A stretch of 18,850 bases of DNA from an uncultured Christensenellaceae bacterium (GCA_934555865.1 CAKTFI010000021.1:1-18850); one strand, 5' to 3'; shown: positions 7,004 to 14,087, counted from the stretch's first letter. The notes: generated by a model from the letters alone, not told the origin. Numbers and translations: made by a program.

Positions 7004-7092
7004 AGAAAACGAAGATAGAAATTCCTCGATGAATCTTGGTAAATTCTCCTAATTGAGAGTTTATAAATAAACTTTTCCTTTCCTATTAAAAG

Positions 7093-7124
7093 TGGCGGCA
7101 TCCCCAAGGGATGCCGCCATTTTT
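7093..7124 (+). terminator. Strong bidirectional terminator between lipoprotein and DtxR-type genes
   Basis: TGGCGGCATCCC (7093-7104) and GGGATGCCGCCA (7108-7119) form twelve perfect pairs with a three-base loop. TTTTT follows on the plus strand and a shorter T-rich run follows on the minus strand. It serves the lipoprotein gene from the left and the regulator gene from the right. Confidence 0.9.
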
Positions 7125-7171
7125 ATTTGCCGAAGAAAGTTTTTTGAAAATCGGGGACGGGCTGTCCGCCC

Positions 7172-7591
7172 TTATTCGCAGAGGTCGCCGAACTTATCTG
7201 GGTGTGCCGCTTGTAATCGCCGGGCGAACTGCTTGATGCAGTCAAAGGTCTCCGCGCTGATGACATGCTCGATGCGGCAGGCGTCGGCCTGCGCCGTTTG
7301 CTCGCTCACGCCGATCTGCCGGAGCAGCTTGGAAAACAGCTCGTGCCGCTCATAGACGCGCTCCGCCACCTCCTGCCCGCTGGGGGTGAGGGTGATATAG
7401 CCCTTTTCATCCATCAAAATATGCCCGCTCTGCCGCAGGTTTTTCATGGCGCGGCTGACGCTCGGCTTGGTAAAGCCCGTCTCGGCGGCGATGTCGATGG
7501 AGCGCACATCGCTTCTCTGCCGAGAGAGCAGGTAGATCGTCTCCAGATAGTTTTCGGCCGATTCATAGATCTTCATGTGTTCTATATTCAT
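7172..7591 (-). CDS. DtxR/MntR-family metal-dependent transcriptional regulator
   Basis: A 139-residue repressor. The start at 7591 is preceded by AAAGGAG at a good distance; upstream codons in the same frame lack a site. Residues about 14-70 are the winged helix (ENYLETIYLL, IDIAAETGFTKPSVSRAMKN, then GYITLTPSG), and 75-139 the metal-binding dimerisation domain. Metal-site positions are N14, E17, H83, C105, E108 and H109. The CxxEH triad matches iron-sensing DtxR/IdeR, whereas manganese-sensing MntR has glutamate in place of C105; N14 replaces the Asp or Met of the model proteins. There is no SH3-like C-terminal domain. It is divergent from the feo operon, whose promoter carries inverted repeats, so it is most likely the ferrous-iron repressor of feo. 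Confidence 0.9.
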   Translation of the reverse strand: MNIEHMKIYESAENYLETIYLLSRQRSDVRSIDIAAETGFTKPSVSRAMKNLRQSGHILMDEKGYITLTPSGQEVAERVYERHELFSKLLRQIGVSEQTAQADACRIEHVISAETFDCIKQFARRLQAAHPDKFGDLCE

Positions 7592-7626
7592 GGAAAAGCT
7601 CCTTTGGTGCGGGATTCTTACCCTTA

Positions 7627-7655
7627 ACGATACCAAAAACGGCGGGATTTGGCAA
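7627..7655 (-). promoter_or_regulatory. Promoter of the DtxR-family regulator gene
   Basis: On the minus strand, TTGCCA (plus 7650-7655) and TATCGT (plus 7627-7632) are 17 bases apart, ending 36 bases before the start codon. No TTAGC-N4-GCTAA repeat overlaps it, so autoregulation through that site is not evident. Confidence 0.5.
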
Positions 7656-7723
7656 GGCTCGGACGCCCCTTCGACAGGAAAGGCAAAGTTTTCGGAAAAA
7701 ATTTTCGATTTCGTAAAATTCTC

Positions 7724-7752
7724 TTGACAAGGCGGAAAAATGCGGCTATCAT
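7724..7752 (+). promoter_or_regulatory. Promoter of the feo operon
   Basis: TTGACA (7724-7729) and TATCAT (7747-7752) have a 17-base spacer. The predicted transcription start, near 7759, falls at the left edge of the first inverted repeat, so a bound repressor would block initiation. Confidence 0.8.
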
Positions 7753-7759
7753 ATAAAAA

Positions 7760-7777
7760 GGTTAGCGAGAGCTAACC
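7760..7777 (+). promoter_or_regulatory. feo operator copy 1 (inverted repeat)
   Basis: GGTTAGC-GAGA-GCTAACC has seven-base perfect arms and a four-base spacer and lies directly on the predicted feo transcription start. This is the longest of three copies. TTAGC/GCTAA half sites resemble DtxR/IdeR-type operators, and a DtxR-family gene is adjacent. Confidence 0.75.
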
Positions 7778-7795
7778 ACTATTTCAGCGCCTTTG

Positions 7796-7809
7796 TTAGC
7801 GGGAGCTAA
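7796..7809 (+). promoter_or_regulatory. feo operator copy 2 (inverted repeat)
   Basis: TTAGC-GGGA-GCTAA lies 34 bases centre-to-centre from copy 1, about three helix turns, inside the feo leader. The spacing would let two regulator dimers bind the same face of the DNA. Confidence 0.7.
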
Positions 7810-7840
7810 TTCCAGGAGCGGAAACAGCGAGGAACAGCAA

Positions 7841-8053
7841 ATGATGCCGTTGGCTTTGGCAGATATGGGGCAGGAATACACGATCCGCAAGCTCAGTGGT
7901 TCGCCGGAAGTGAAGAAGCACCTGGAAGACCTGGGCTTTGTCGTCGGCGGGAATGTGACGGTGGTGAGTGCGCTGCAGGGAAATGTGATCGTCAAGGTAA
8001 AGGAATCGCGCGTGGCGATCGACGAGGAACTGGCACGAAAAATCATGATCTGA
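7841..8053 (+). CDS. feoA: FeoA-family protein, first copy
   Basis: A 70-residue SH3-like FeoA domain protein (LADMGQEYTIRKLSGSPEVK, then LGFVVGGNVTVVSALQGNVIVKVKESRVAIDEELARKI). ATG 7841 is chosen because GAGGAA precedes it; a longer frame from a TTG at 7793 would translate the second operator and is unlikely. FeoA is a small cytoplasmic partner of the FeoB ferrous iron permease and is thought to modulate its GTPase or complex assembly. This is the first gene of the feo operon, 48 bases before a second feoA. The two copies are clearly different sequences, so this is an old duplication or two distinct roles. Confidence 0.9.
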   Translation: MMPLALADMGQEYTIRKLSGSPEVKKHLEDLGFVVGGNVTVVSALQGNVIVKVKESRVAIDEELARKIMI

Positions 8054-8101
8054 TTTTTTGTAATATATTGCGGAAACAATCAAAACAGGAGGGTTTGAAG
8101 G

Positions 8102-8323
8102 ATGAAAACGCTGAGAGAAGCGAAGATCGGGCAGACTGTCAAGGTCGTCAAGCTTCATGGCGAAGGCGCCGTCAAGCGTCGGATCATGGACATGGGCCTC
8201 ACCAAGGGCGTCGAGGTGTATGTTCGCAAGGTCGCGCCGCTGGGTGACCCGGTGGAAGTGACGGTCCGCGGCTATGAGCTTTCGCTGCGCAAGGCCGATG
8301 CGGAAATGGTCGAAGTGGAATAA
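8102..8323 (+). CDS. feoA: FeoA-family protein, second copy
   Basis: A 73-residue FeoA domain protein preceded by AGGAGGG. It shows the family pattern KTLREAKIGQTVKVVKLHGE, then RRIMDMGLTKGVEVYVRKVAPLGDPVEVTVRGYELSLRKADAEMV, which fits typical FeoA proteins more closely than the first copy does. It would act with FeoB at the inner face of the membrane. The gene is 70 bases before feoB, and the third operator-like repeat lies in that gap. Confidence 0.93.
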   Translation: MKTLREAKIGQTVKVVKLHGEGAVKRRIMDMGLTKGVEVYVRKVAPLGDPVEVTVRGYELSLRKADAEMVEVE

Positions 8324-8355
8324 CAGGCAACAGAACTTTATTTTTTGAAATTTGG

Positions 8356-8369
8356 TTAGCGTGAGCTAA
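8356..8369 (+). promoter_or_regulatory. feo operator copy 3, just upstream of feoB
   Basis: TTAGC-GTGA-GCTAA has the same half sites as the two copies at the operon promoter. It lies between the second feoA and feoB. A weak promoter candidate, TTGAAA (8345-8350) and TAATTT (8367-8372), surrounds it, so feoB may have extra, separately repressed expression. Confidence 0.6.
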
Positions 8370-8393
8370 TTTAAGAAACAGAGGATTTTTGAA

Positions 8394-10895
8394 ATGAGTT
8401 TACGAATTGCCCTTGCAGGCAACCCCAACAGTGGTAAAACCACATTGTTTAATGCACTTACGGGGTCGAACCAGTTCGTCGGGAACTGGCCGGGTGTTAC
8501 CGTGGAAAAGAAGGAAGGCAAGCTCAAAAAGCGTGACGGCGTGATCATCACCGACCTTCCGGGTATCTACTCGCTTTCGCCCTATACGCTGGAAGAAGTC
8601 GTCGCAAGAAACTACCTGATCCAGGAGCGCCCGGATGCGATTTTGAATATCATCGACGGCACGAACCTGGAGCGCAACCTGTATCTGACGACGCAGCTGA
8701 CCGAGCTGGGCATTCCGGTGGTCATCGCGATCAACATGATGGATGTTGTCCGCAAGAACGGCGACAAGATTAACACGGCGGAATTGTCCCGGCAGCTTGG
8801 GTGCAAGGTCGTAGAGATCTCCGCGCTCAAAGGTACGGGCATCATGGAAGCGGCGGATGCGGCGATCGACGCGGCCAAGAACAGCAAGACGGTCCCGATG
8901 CACACCTTCTGCGGCCCGGTCGAACATGCGTTGGCGCACATCGAGGAAGCGGTCGTGCACAACATGCCCGAGGAGCAGCAGAGATGGTACGCGATCAAGC
9001 TGTTTGAACGCGACGACAAGGTGCTGTCCCAGATGCAGCTGGATGCGAGCGTGCTTGCGCATGTGGAGGAGGACATCAAAGCGGTCGAGAAGGAGATGGA
9101 CGACGACGCGGAATCCATCATCACGAACGAGCGTTACCTCTACATCGCTTCGATCATCAAAGCGTGCTACAAGAAGAAAAATGTCGGGAAAATGTCCGCT
9201 TCGGATAAGATCGACCAGGTCGTCACTAACCGTTGGCTGGGCCTTCCGATCTTTGCCGTGGTCATGTTCCTCGTATACTATATCTCCATGGTCACCGTCG
9301 GTTCGGCGGCGACGGACTGGGCAAACGACGGTCTGTTCGGCGACGGCTGGCACCTGTTCGGCATCGGTTCCAAGCAGTATGAAGAAGCGGCCAAGAAGTA
9401 CGGCGACACCGATCTGATCATCGACGCCTTCGCAAGCGAATACGGCACGGACGAGATCGCGGACGCGCTGGACATGGAAAGCGAAGACTACAGCGAAGAA
9501 AACGCGAAGGCGGCGCTGGAAGAACTCGTTTCCCTGACCCCGGCGGATGCGAATGTCACCTATGAAGTGCAAGACGAAGAGACGCTCAAAGTGACGGAAG
9601 TTCCAAACACCAAGAAGAAGGATCTGGAAAATGCCGTTGCGCAGTATCTGGACACGGATTATAAGGAAGCGTACGGCGCGCCGGATACCTCCACCTATGG
9701 CGTGTGGGTGCCGGGCATCCCGGTCCTGGTGGAAAGCGGCCTGGAAAAGGCGGGCGCAGCCGACTGGCTGAGCGGGCTCATCCTGGACGGCATCGTGGCC
9801 GGTGTCGGCGCGGTCCTCGGCTTTGTGCCGCAGATGCTCGTGCTGTTCCTGCTGCTGGCCTTCCTCGAAGGCTGCGGCTATATGGCGCGTATCGCATTCG
9901 TACTTGACCGTATCTTCCGGAAGTTCGGCCTGTCCGGCAAGTCCTTCATCCCGATGCTGATCGGCACGGGCTGCGGCATCCCGGGCATCATGGCTTCCCG
10001 TACCATTGAAAATGAGCGCGACCGTCGAATGACCATCATGACGACGACCTTCATCCCCTGCGGGGCCAAGGTGCCGTTCATCTCGATGATCGCCGGCGCG
10101 ATCTTCGGCAACTCGCCCTGGATCTCGACCTCGGCCTACTTCCTCGGCATGCTCTCCATCATCGTCTCCGGCATCATGCTGAAGAAGACCAAGATGTTTG
10201 CTGGCGAGCCGGCGCCGTTCGTTATGGAGCTTCCGGCATACCACTGGCCGACCGTCGGCAATGTCCTGCGGTCGATGTGGGAACGCGGCTGGTCCTTCAT
10301 CAAGAAGGCAGGTACGGTCATCCTGCTTTCCACCATCCTCGTATGGTTCACCTCGTACTTCGGGTTTGTGGACGGCACCTTCCAGATGCTCTCGGAAGAT
10401 CAGCTGGATAAGTCCCTGCTCGCCGCAGTAGGCAGCGCGATCGCCTGGATCTTTGCGCCGCTCGGCTGGGGTACCTGGGAAGCGGCTGTCGCGTCCATCA
10501 CGGGCCTCGTCGCCAAGGAAAACATCGTCGGTACGATGGGCATCCTCTATGGCGCAGCCGGCAATGTGTACACGACGCTGGCGCAGGTCTTCACGCCGGT
10601 CACGGGCTATTCCTTCCTGGCGTTCAACCTGCTGTGCGCACCGTGCTTCGCGGCAATGGGCGCGATCAAGCGCGAGATGAACAGCCGCAAGTGGACCTGG
10701 TTCGCGATCGCCTATCAGTGCGGATACGCCTATGCGGTAGCGCTCATGATCAACCAGTTCGGCGGCCTGTTCACGGGTGATGTCAATGTGATCGGCCTCG
10801 TATGCGCGGTAGCGATCCTGGCGGGTATGATCTATATGCTGGTCCGTCCGTACAAGGAAGCGACCAAGCTCACGACGGAAGTCAAGGTAGGCTAA
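8394..10895 (+). CDS. feoB: Ferrous iron transport protein B
   Basis: An 833-residue ferrous iron permease. The N-terminal G domain has GNPNSGKT (9-16), T36 in GVTV, DLPG (54-57), NMMD (114-117) and SALKG (143-147), followed by the helical spacer domain to about 270. The membrane part starts near 282 and carries the two gate motifs, GCGIP (526-530, with C527) and PCGAKVPF (555-562, with C556). Between the first membrane helix and IPVLVESGLEKAG (442-454) lies an extra, very acidic segment of roughly 110 residues (about 326-436) that standard FeoB proteins lack. The ATG at 8394 follows GAGGA. It is the main gene of the feo operon, transcribed with the two feoA genes and the small Cys-rich protein gene, and probably repressed by the DtxR-family regulator when iron is plentiful. 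Confidence 0.97.
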   Translation: MSLRIALAGNPNSGKTTLFNALTGSNQFVGNWPGVTVEKKEGKLKKRDGVIITDLPGIYSLSPYTLEEVVARNYLIQERPDAILNIIDGTNLERNLYLTTQLTELGIPVVIAINMMDVVRKNGDKINTAELSRQLGCKVVEISALKGTGIMEAADAAIDAAKNSKTVPMHTFCGPVEHALAHIEEAVVHNMPEEQQRWYAIKLFERDDKVLSQMQLDASVLAHVEEDIKAVEKEMDDDAESIITNERYLYIASIIKACYKKKNVGKMSASDKIDQVVTNRWLGLPIFAVVMFLVYYISMVTVGSAATDWANDGLFGDGWHLFGIGSKQYEEAAKKYGDTDLIIDAFASEYGTDEIADALDMESEDYSEENAKAALEELVSLTPADANVTYEVQDEETLKVTEVPNTKKKDLENAVAQYLDTDYKEAYGAPDTSTYGVWVPGIPVLVESGLEKAGAADWLSGLILDGIVAGVGAVLGFVPQMLVLFLLLAFLEGCGYMARIAFVLDRIFRKFGLSGKSFIPMLIGTGCGIPGIMASRTIENERDRRMTIMTTTFIPCGAKVPFISMIAGAIFGNSPWISTSAYFLGMLSIIVSGIMLKKTKMFAGEPAPFVMELPAYHWPTVGNVLRSMWERGWSFIKKAGTVILLSTILVWFTSYFGFVDGTFQMLSEDQLDKSLLAAVGSAIAWIFAPLGWGTWEAAVASITGLVAKENIVGTMGILYGAAGNVYTTLAQVFTPVTGYSFLAFNLLCAPCFAAMGAIKREMNSRKWTWFAIAYQCGYAYAVALMINQFGGLFTGDVNVIGLVCAVAILAGMIYMLVRPYKEATKLTTEVKVG

Positions 10896-10905
10896 ATGGA
10901 AAAAA

Positions 10906-10929
10906 CGGCTCCGCCTTTGGGCGGGGCCG
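10906..10929 (+). other. Strong hairpin between feoB and the FeoB-associated gene
   Basis: CGGCTCCGCC and GGCGGGGCCG form ten pairs (one G-T) around TTTG. No T-run follows, so it is not a classic terminator. It may slow polymerase or protect the feoB mRNA 3' end and so lower expression of the downstream gene. Confidence 0.55.
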
Positions 10930-10973
10930 CAAAATAAAAAAGGCGGCGAAAGCCGTGAAGGGAGCTGACGCAG

Positions 10974-11168
10974 ATGTTTGCTTGGTTATCGAAAAATCTG
11001 GCAACGATTCTCATCACATTGGGATTGGCCGCGGTTGTCGTCCTGATCATTCGGAGCATGCTCCGGGACAAGAGGAAGGGGAAATCCTCCTGCGGCGGCA
11101 ATTGCGGGTGCTGTCCGATGAGCGGCGCGTGCCATGCGCATGCGGCACATCCGGGCAAGACCTCTTAA
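10974..11168 (+). CDS. FeoB-associated Cys-rich membrane protein
   Basis: A 64-residue protein with one membrane helix at about residues 9-27 (ATILITLGLAAVVVLIIRS), a basic stretch (RDKRKGK) that should stay in the cytoplasm, and a cysteine-rich tail SSCGGNCGCCPMSGACHAH with five cysteines and two nearby histidines. This is the arrangement of the small FeoB-associated proteins found after feoB in many Firmicutes (PF12669), thought to aid Fe(II) handling at the permease. AAGGGAG at 10958-10964 is the ribosome binding site. The gene is 78 bases after feoB, beyond a hairpin, and is the last gene of the operon. Confidence 0.9.
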   Translation: MFAWLSKNLATILITLGLAAVVVLIIRSMLRDKRKGKSSCGGNCGCCPMSGACHAHAAHPGKTS

Positions 11169-11183
11169 CAAAGTTTTTCAGTT

Positions 11184-11217
11184 TCCGGCGGGGATGCTCG
11201 GCGATGTCGCCGCCGGA
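11184..11217 (+). other. Imperfect hairpin after the feo operon
   Basis: TCCGGCGG (11184-11191) and CCGCCGGA (11210-11217) are perfect complements separated by 18 bases. No long T-run follows, so termination here is uncertain. The clear terminator lies at 11421. Confidence 0.35.
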
Positions 11218-11251
11218 TTTGCCAATGAAGCGTATGGCCGTGGGTGAGTAA

Positions 11252-11400
11252 GCCGGTCATACCTGGCTCATGGGTGCGGGAAACGCTCCGCGTATTGTGT
11301 ACCATTGAAAATGAGAAAGACCGCAAAATGACAAGTATCACAACCTCCTTTATACCCTATGATGCGAGGAGCGGATACCGGGCCCATCGCCGGCGCTGCG
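11252..11400 (+). pseudogene. Decayed fragment of a second feoB
   Basis: From 11301 the frame reads TIENEKDRKMTSITTSFIPYDA, closely matching TIENERDRRMTIMTTTFIPCGA in the intact FeoB (residues 537-558). Before it, in another frame, LMGAGNAPRIV fits LIGTGCGIPGIM, and after it IAGAA fits IAGAI, so the piece covers FeoB residues of about 515-570 with frameshifts and small losses. The two gate cysteines are replaced (N and Y). Both ends of the gene are missing. The DNA is more AT-rich than the intact feoB and the amino acid differences are many, so it derives from a different feoB rather than a recent copy. Confidence 0.7.
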
Positions 11401-11420
11401 AAAGCGGCGCATGAACAGAG

Positions 11421-11453
11421 AAGAGCAGGAGAGCAATCTCCTGTTCTTTTTTT
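11421..11453 (+). terminator. Intrinsic terminator after the feoB remnant
   Basis: AAGAGCAGGAGA (11421-11432) pairs fully, with one G-T, to TCTCCTGTTCTT (11437-11448) around a GCAA tetraloop, followed by a run of T to 11453. It is the likely end of the feo transcript. Confidence 0.85.
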
Positions 11454-11559
11454 GTGTCGGGTTTTGCGCGCGAGGCAGGATTTTGCGCGTACAGGCAGAA
11501 TTTATAAAGGAAAGACGATACCCGGCGGGGCACTTCGCCGGAGGAGACGGAGGGAAGCG

Positions 11560-12441
11560 ATGGGACAGTATGGGAGCTTGCAGGACACAGCGACATTGCA
11601 TAACGGGGTGAAGATGCCTTACTTTGGCTACGGAACGGTATTCATGGAGGAGCCGATCATCACCTGGGCGATCCGGCAGGGGATCCGCAGCATCGACACG
11701 GCGGCGGATTATGAAAACGAGGAGGAAGTGGGAAGGGCGGTGAAGAATTGCGGCGTCCCGCGGGAGGAGCTGTTTATCACCTCCAAGGTCTGGAACCGCG
11801 AACAGGGCTATGAAAAGACGCTTCGCGCGTTTGAGGCGTCGCGCAAAAAGCTGGGGCTCGAATACCTCGACCTGTACCTCATCCACTGGCCCTGCCCGGA
11901 CTATGACCTGTATGTCGACACCTGGCGGGCGCTGGAAACGCTGTACCGGGACGGCGCCGTCCGCGCGATCGGCGTGTCCAACTTTTTCCCGGAGTGGATC
12001 GAGCGCATCCGGGAGGAGGCGAGCATCCTGCCCATGGTCAACCAGGTGGAATACAACCCGTTCTATCAGCAGTGGGAGATCCGCGACTATTGCCGGGCGC
12101 ACGGGATCCTGCTGGAGGCATATTCCCCGATGGCGCAGGGGACACTTGCGCGCAGCACGCTGCTGTCGGCGCTGGCGGAGAAATATGGCAAGAACGCGAA
12201 CCAGATTGCGGCGCGCTTTCTGTATCAGGAGGGCATCGCCATCATCCCGCGGTCGAGCAAGCCGGAACGCATCGCCTCCAACCTGGACATTTTCGACTTC
12301 TTCCTGCTGCCGGAGGAGGTGGAGGCGGTCTATCGCCTGAACAACCCCCGCGGACGCCGGGGCATGGATCCGTATACCTTCCACGAACTGAAAAGTCTGC
12401 GCGAGCAAATTGCAGAGCGGGAGGCCAAGGCGAAGGGCTGA
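11560..12441 (+). CDS. Aldo/keto reductase
   Basis: A 293-residue NADPH-dependent oxidoreductase of the aldo/keto reductase superfamily. The start at 11560 follows GGAGGG; the frame is open further upstream but that part covers the feoB remnant and terminator. The catalytic tetrad is complete: D46 (SIDTAADY), Y51, K76 (TSKVW) and H109 (LIHWP). GVSNF, NQVEYNP and the cofactor segment IIPRSSKPERIASNLDIFDF are also present. It resembles the 2,5-diketo-gluconate/methylglyoxal reductase type found across bacteria; the natural substrate cannot be read. The barrel is complete and no signal peptide is present, so it is cytoplasmic. It stands alone between two terminator-like hairpins. Confidence 0.92.
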   Translation: MGQYGSLQDTATLHNGVKMPYFGYGTVFMEEPIITWAIRQGIRSIDTAADYENEEEVGRAVKNCGVPREELFITSKVWNREQGYEKTLRAFEASRKKLGLEYLDLYLIHWPCPDYDLYVDTWRALETLYRDGAVRAIGVSNFFPEWIERIREEASILPMVNQVEYNPFYQQWEIRDYCRAHGILLEAYSPMAQGTLARSTLLSALAEKYGKNANQIAARFLYQEGIAIIPRSSKPERIASNLDIFDFFLLPEEVEAVYRLNNPRGRRGMDPYTFHELKSLREQIAEREAKAKG

Positions 12442-12442
12442 G

Positions 12443-12485
12443 ACAAAACGCCGCCATCGTGAGCCGGCCGCGCATGCGTTTTTGT
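12443..12485 (+). terminator. Possible terminator after the aldo/keto reductase gene
   Basis: ACAAAACGC (12443-12451) can pair with GCGTTTTTGT (12476-12485) with one bulge. The loop is long and GC-rich and can form inner pairs. A five-base T-run is part of the 3' arm. Confidence 0.4.
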
Positions 12486-12546
12486 GGAAGGGCATGCGGA
12501 GCGAGAAAATCGGGAGACCCGATTTTGCAGAAAAGCAAAACCGGAA

Positions 12547-12575
12547 TTGCCTTTGGAGAGAAACCCTGCTATAAT
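12547..12575 (+). promoter_or_regulatory. Promoter of the brnQ-like gene
   Basis: TTGCCT (12547-12552) and TATAAT (12570-12575) have a 17-base spacer, with TG one base before the -10 box. The leader to the start codon is about 56 bases; no T-box or other known leader is recognisable in it. Confidence 0.75.
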
Positions 12576-12637
12576 AAATGCATTCTCTGCACCAAGCGGC
12601 TGCACAGAAATTCATTGATGGGAATCGAGAGAGGATT

Positions 12638-14008
12638 ATGAAAAAACAATTGCGTTTTTCGGAGACGATGGCGGTAGGCAGCATGCTGTTCGGCCTGTTT
12701 TTCGGCGCAGGGAACCTGATTTTTCCGGTATTTATGGGGCAGGCCGCCGGTGCGCATATCTGGCAGGCGATCCTTGGGTTTTTGATCACGGGCGTGGGCA
12801 TCCCGCTTTTGGGCGTGGCAGCGCTCGGGATGAGCCGCAGCGACGGCCTTTTGGAGATGAGTTCGCATGCGGGCAAGAAATACGGCGTCTTCTTTACCTG
12901 CCTATTGTATTTGACGATCGGGCCATTCTTCGCCATTCCGCGGTGTGCGTCTACCTCCTTTTCGGTGGGCATTCGCCCGATGCTCGACGAGGCACAGGCT
13001 GCCTGGGTCATCTGGGTCTTCTCTTTACTGTTTTTCGCGGCGGTGCTGTGGTTCTCCCTGCGCCCCGGCAAGATCCTAACCTGGATCGGCAAGATCCTGA
13101 CGCCGCTCTTCCTGGTGAGCTTGGGCTTGCTGGCGGTCACGGCGATTTTGAACCCGATGGGTGATTACAAGACAGTGACGCCGGAGGCGGCGTATGCAAA
13201 CGGGGCGTTTTTCCGCGGCTTTTTGGAGGGGTATAACACGATGGACGCGCTGGCTGGGCTGGCGTTTGGCATCGTCGTCGTCAACGCGATTCGCGGGCTC
13301 GGGGTGAGCGAACCGGAAGCCATCGCGGCCAATACGCTCCGCTCGGGGGTGTGTGGCTGCCTGCTCATGGCGCTCATCTACGGGCTGCTCACCATCATCG
13401 GCGCGCAGAGCCGGACGCTGTATTCCATCTGCGCGGACGGCGGCGAGGCGCTGTACCTCATCGCGCATCACTATTTCAAGGACGCCGGGGCGATCATCCT
13501 GGCGGTGATTGTCACGCTGGCCTGCCTCAAGACGGCGGTCGGCCTGATCACGAGCTGCGGCGAGGCTTTTCGGGAAATGTTCCCGAAGGGGCCTTCCTAC
13601 CGGCAGTGGGCAATCGGCTTCTGCGTGCTCTCCTTCCTGATCGCGACGATGGGGCTCAGCGCGATCATCACCTATTCGGTGCCGGTGCTCATGTTCCTGT
13701 ATCCGCTGGCGATCACGATCATCCTGCTGGCGTTTTGCGGGCGGCTGTTCCAAAACGACCGACGCGTCTATGGATGGACGACGGCCTTTACGCTGGCGGC
13801 GGCGGTGCTGGATTTTGTAAAGGCGCTCCCGGCGGAGCTGCTCCCGGCGGTAGTGCGGGACTTCTTCCTTGGCATCCGCGCCTGGCTGCCCTTTTCGGAC
13901 CTGGGGCTCGGGTGGATCTGCCCGGCGGCGCTGGGACTGTGCATCGGGCTGGTTTTGCACTTTGTGTGCAGAAAAGATGTGGCGCAGGCGGCGAAAGTGC
14001 TTGAATAA
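12638..14008 (+). CDS. brnQ: BrnQ-type branched-chain amino acid transporter
   Basis: A 456-residue membrane protein with about twelve hydrophobic helices, of normal length for the family. FSETMAVGSMLFGLFFGAGN (residues 7-26) followed by LIFPVFMGQ is the conserved first-helix motif of LIVCS transporters, which bring in leucine, isoleucine and valine with Na+ or H+. LEGYNTMDALAGLAFGIVVV and the LACLKTAVGLITSCGEAF stretch are further family features. The start at 12638 is preceded by GAGAGGA and lies after the predicted transcription start; an upstream ATG at 12578 would start before it. It is a single-gene unit with its own promoter and terminator. Confidence 0.92.
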   Translation: MKKQLRFSETMAVGSMLFGLFFGAGNLIFPVFMGQAAGAHIWQAILGFLITGVGIPLLGVAALGMSRSDGLLEMSSHAGKKYGVFFTCLLYLTIGPFFAIPRCASTSFSVGIRPMLDEAQAAWVIWVFSLLFFAAVLWFSLRPGKILTWIGKILTPLFLVSLGLLAVTAILNPMGDYKTVTPEAAYANGAFFRGFLEGYNTMDALAGLAFGIVVVNAIRGLGVSEPEAIAANTLRSGVCGCLLMALIYGLLTIIGAQSRTLYSICADGGEALYLIAHHYFKDAGAIILAVIVTLACLKTAVGLITSCGEAFREMFPKGPSYRQWAIGFCVLSFLIATMGLSAIITYSVPVLMFLYPLAITIILLAFCGRLFQNDRRVYGWTTAFTLAAAVLDFVKALPAELLPAVVRDFFLGIRAWLPFSDLGLGWICPAALGLCIGLVLHFVCRKDVAQAAKVLE

Positions 14009-14016
14009 AAATCAAG

Positions 14017-14044
14017 ACGCGGTGGGGCGACCTGCCGCGTTTTT
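14017..14044 (+). terminator. Intrinsic terminator of the brnQ-like gene
   Basis: ACGCGGTGGG and CCTGCCGCGT form ten pairs (two G-T) around GCGA, followed by TTTT. It begins nine bases after the stop codon. Confidence 0.85.
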
Positions 14045-14087
14045 CATGAAGGCGGCGCAGGGTACGGGAAACTGTGGGGGAAAATAC

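Noticed and set aside
7793..7840. Upstream extension of the first feoA from a TTG codon
   Set aside because: It would translate the second operator repeat, and GAGGAA before ATG 7841 marks the likely start.
8400..10244. 614-residue open frame on the minus strand
   Set aside because: It lies wholly antisense to feoB, has no recognisable domain and its composition is that of a reverse-complement shadow of GC-rich codons.
10896..10937. 13-codon frame between feoB and the Cys-rich gene
   Set aside because: No ribosome binding site of its own, and the sequence is explained by the hairpin at 10906-10929.
11359..11559. Upstream extension of the aldo/keto reductase frame
   Set aside because: It spans the feoB remnant and a strong terminator, while ATG 11560 has a good ribosome binding site and begins the family homology.
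11350..13140. 596-residue open frame on the minus strand
   Set aside because: Antisense to the aldo/keto reductase and brnQ-like genes and to their promoter and terminator; no domain is recognisable.
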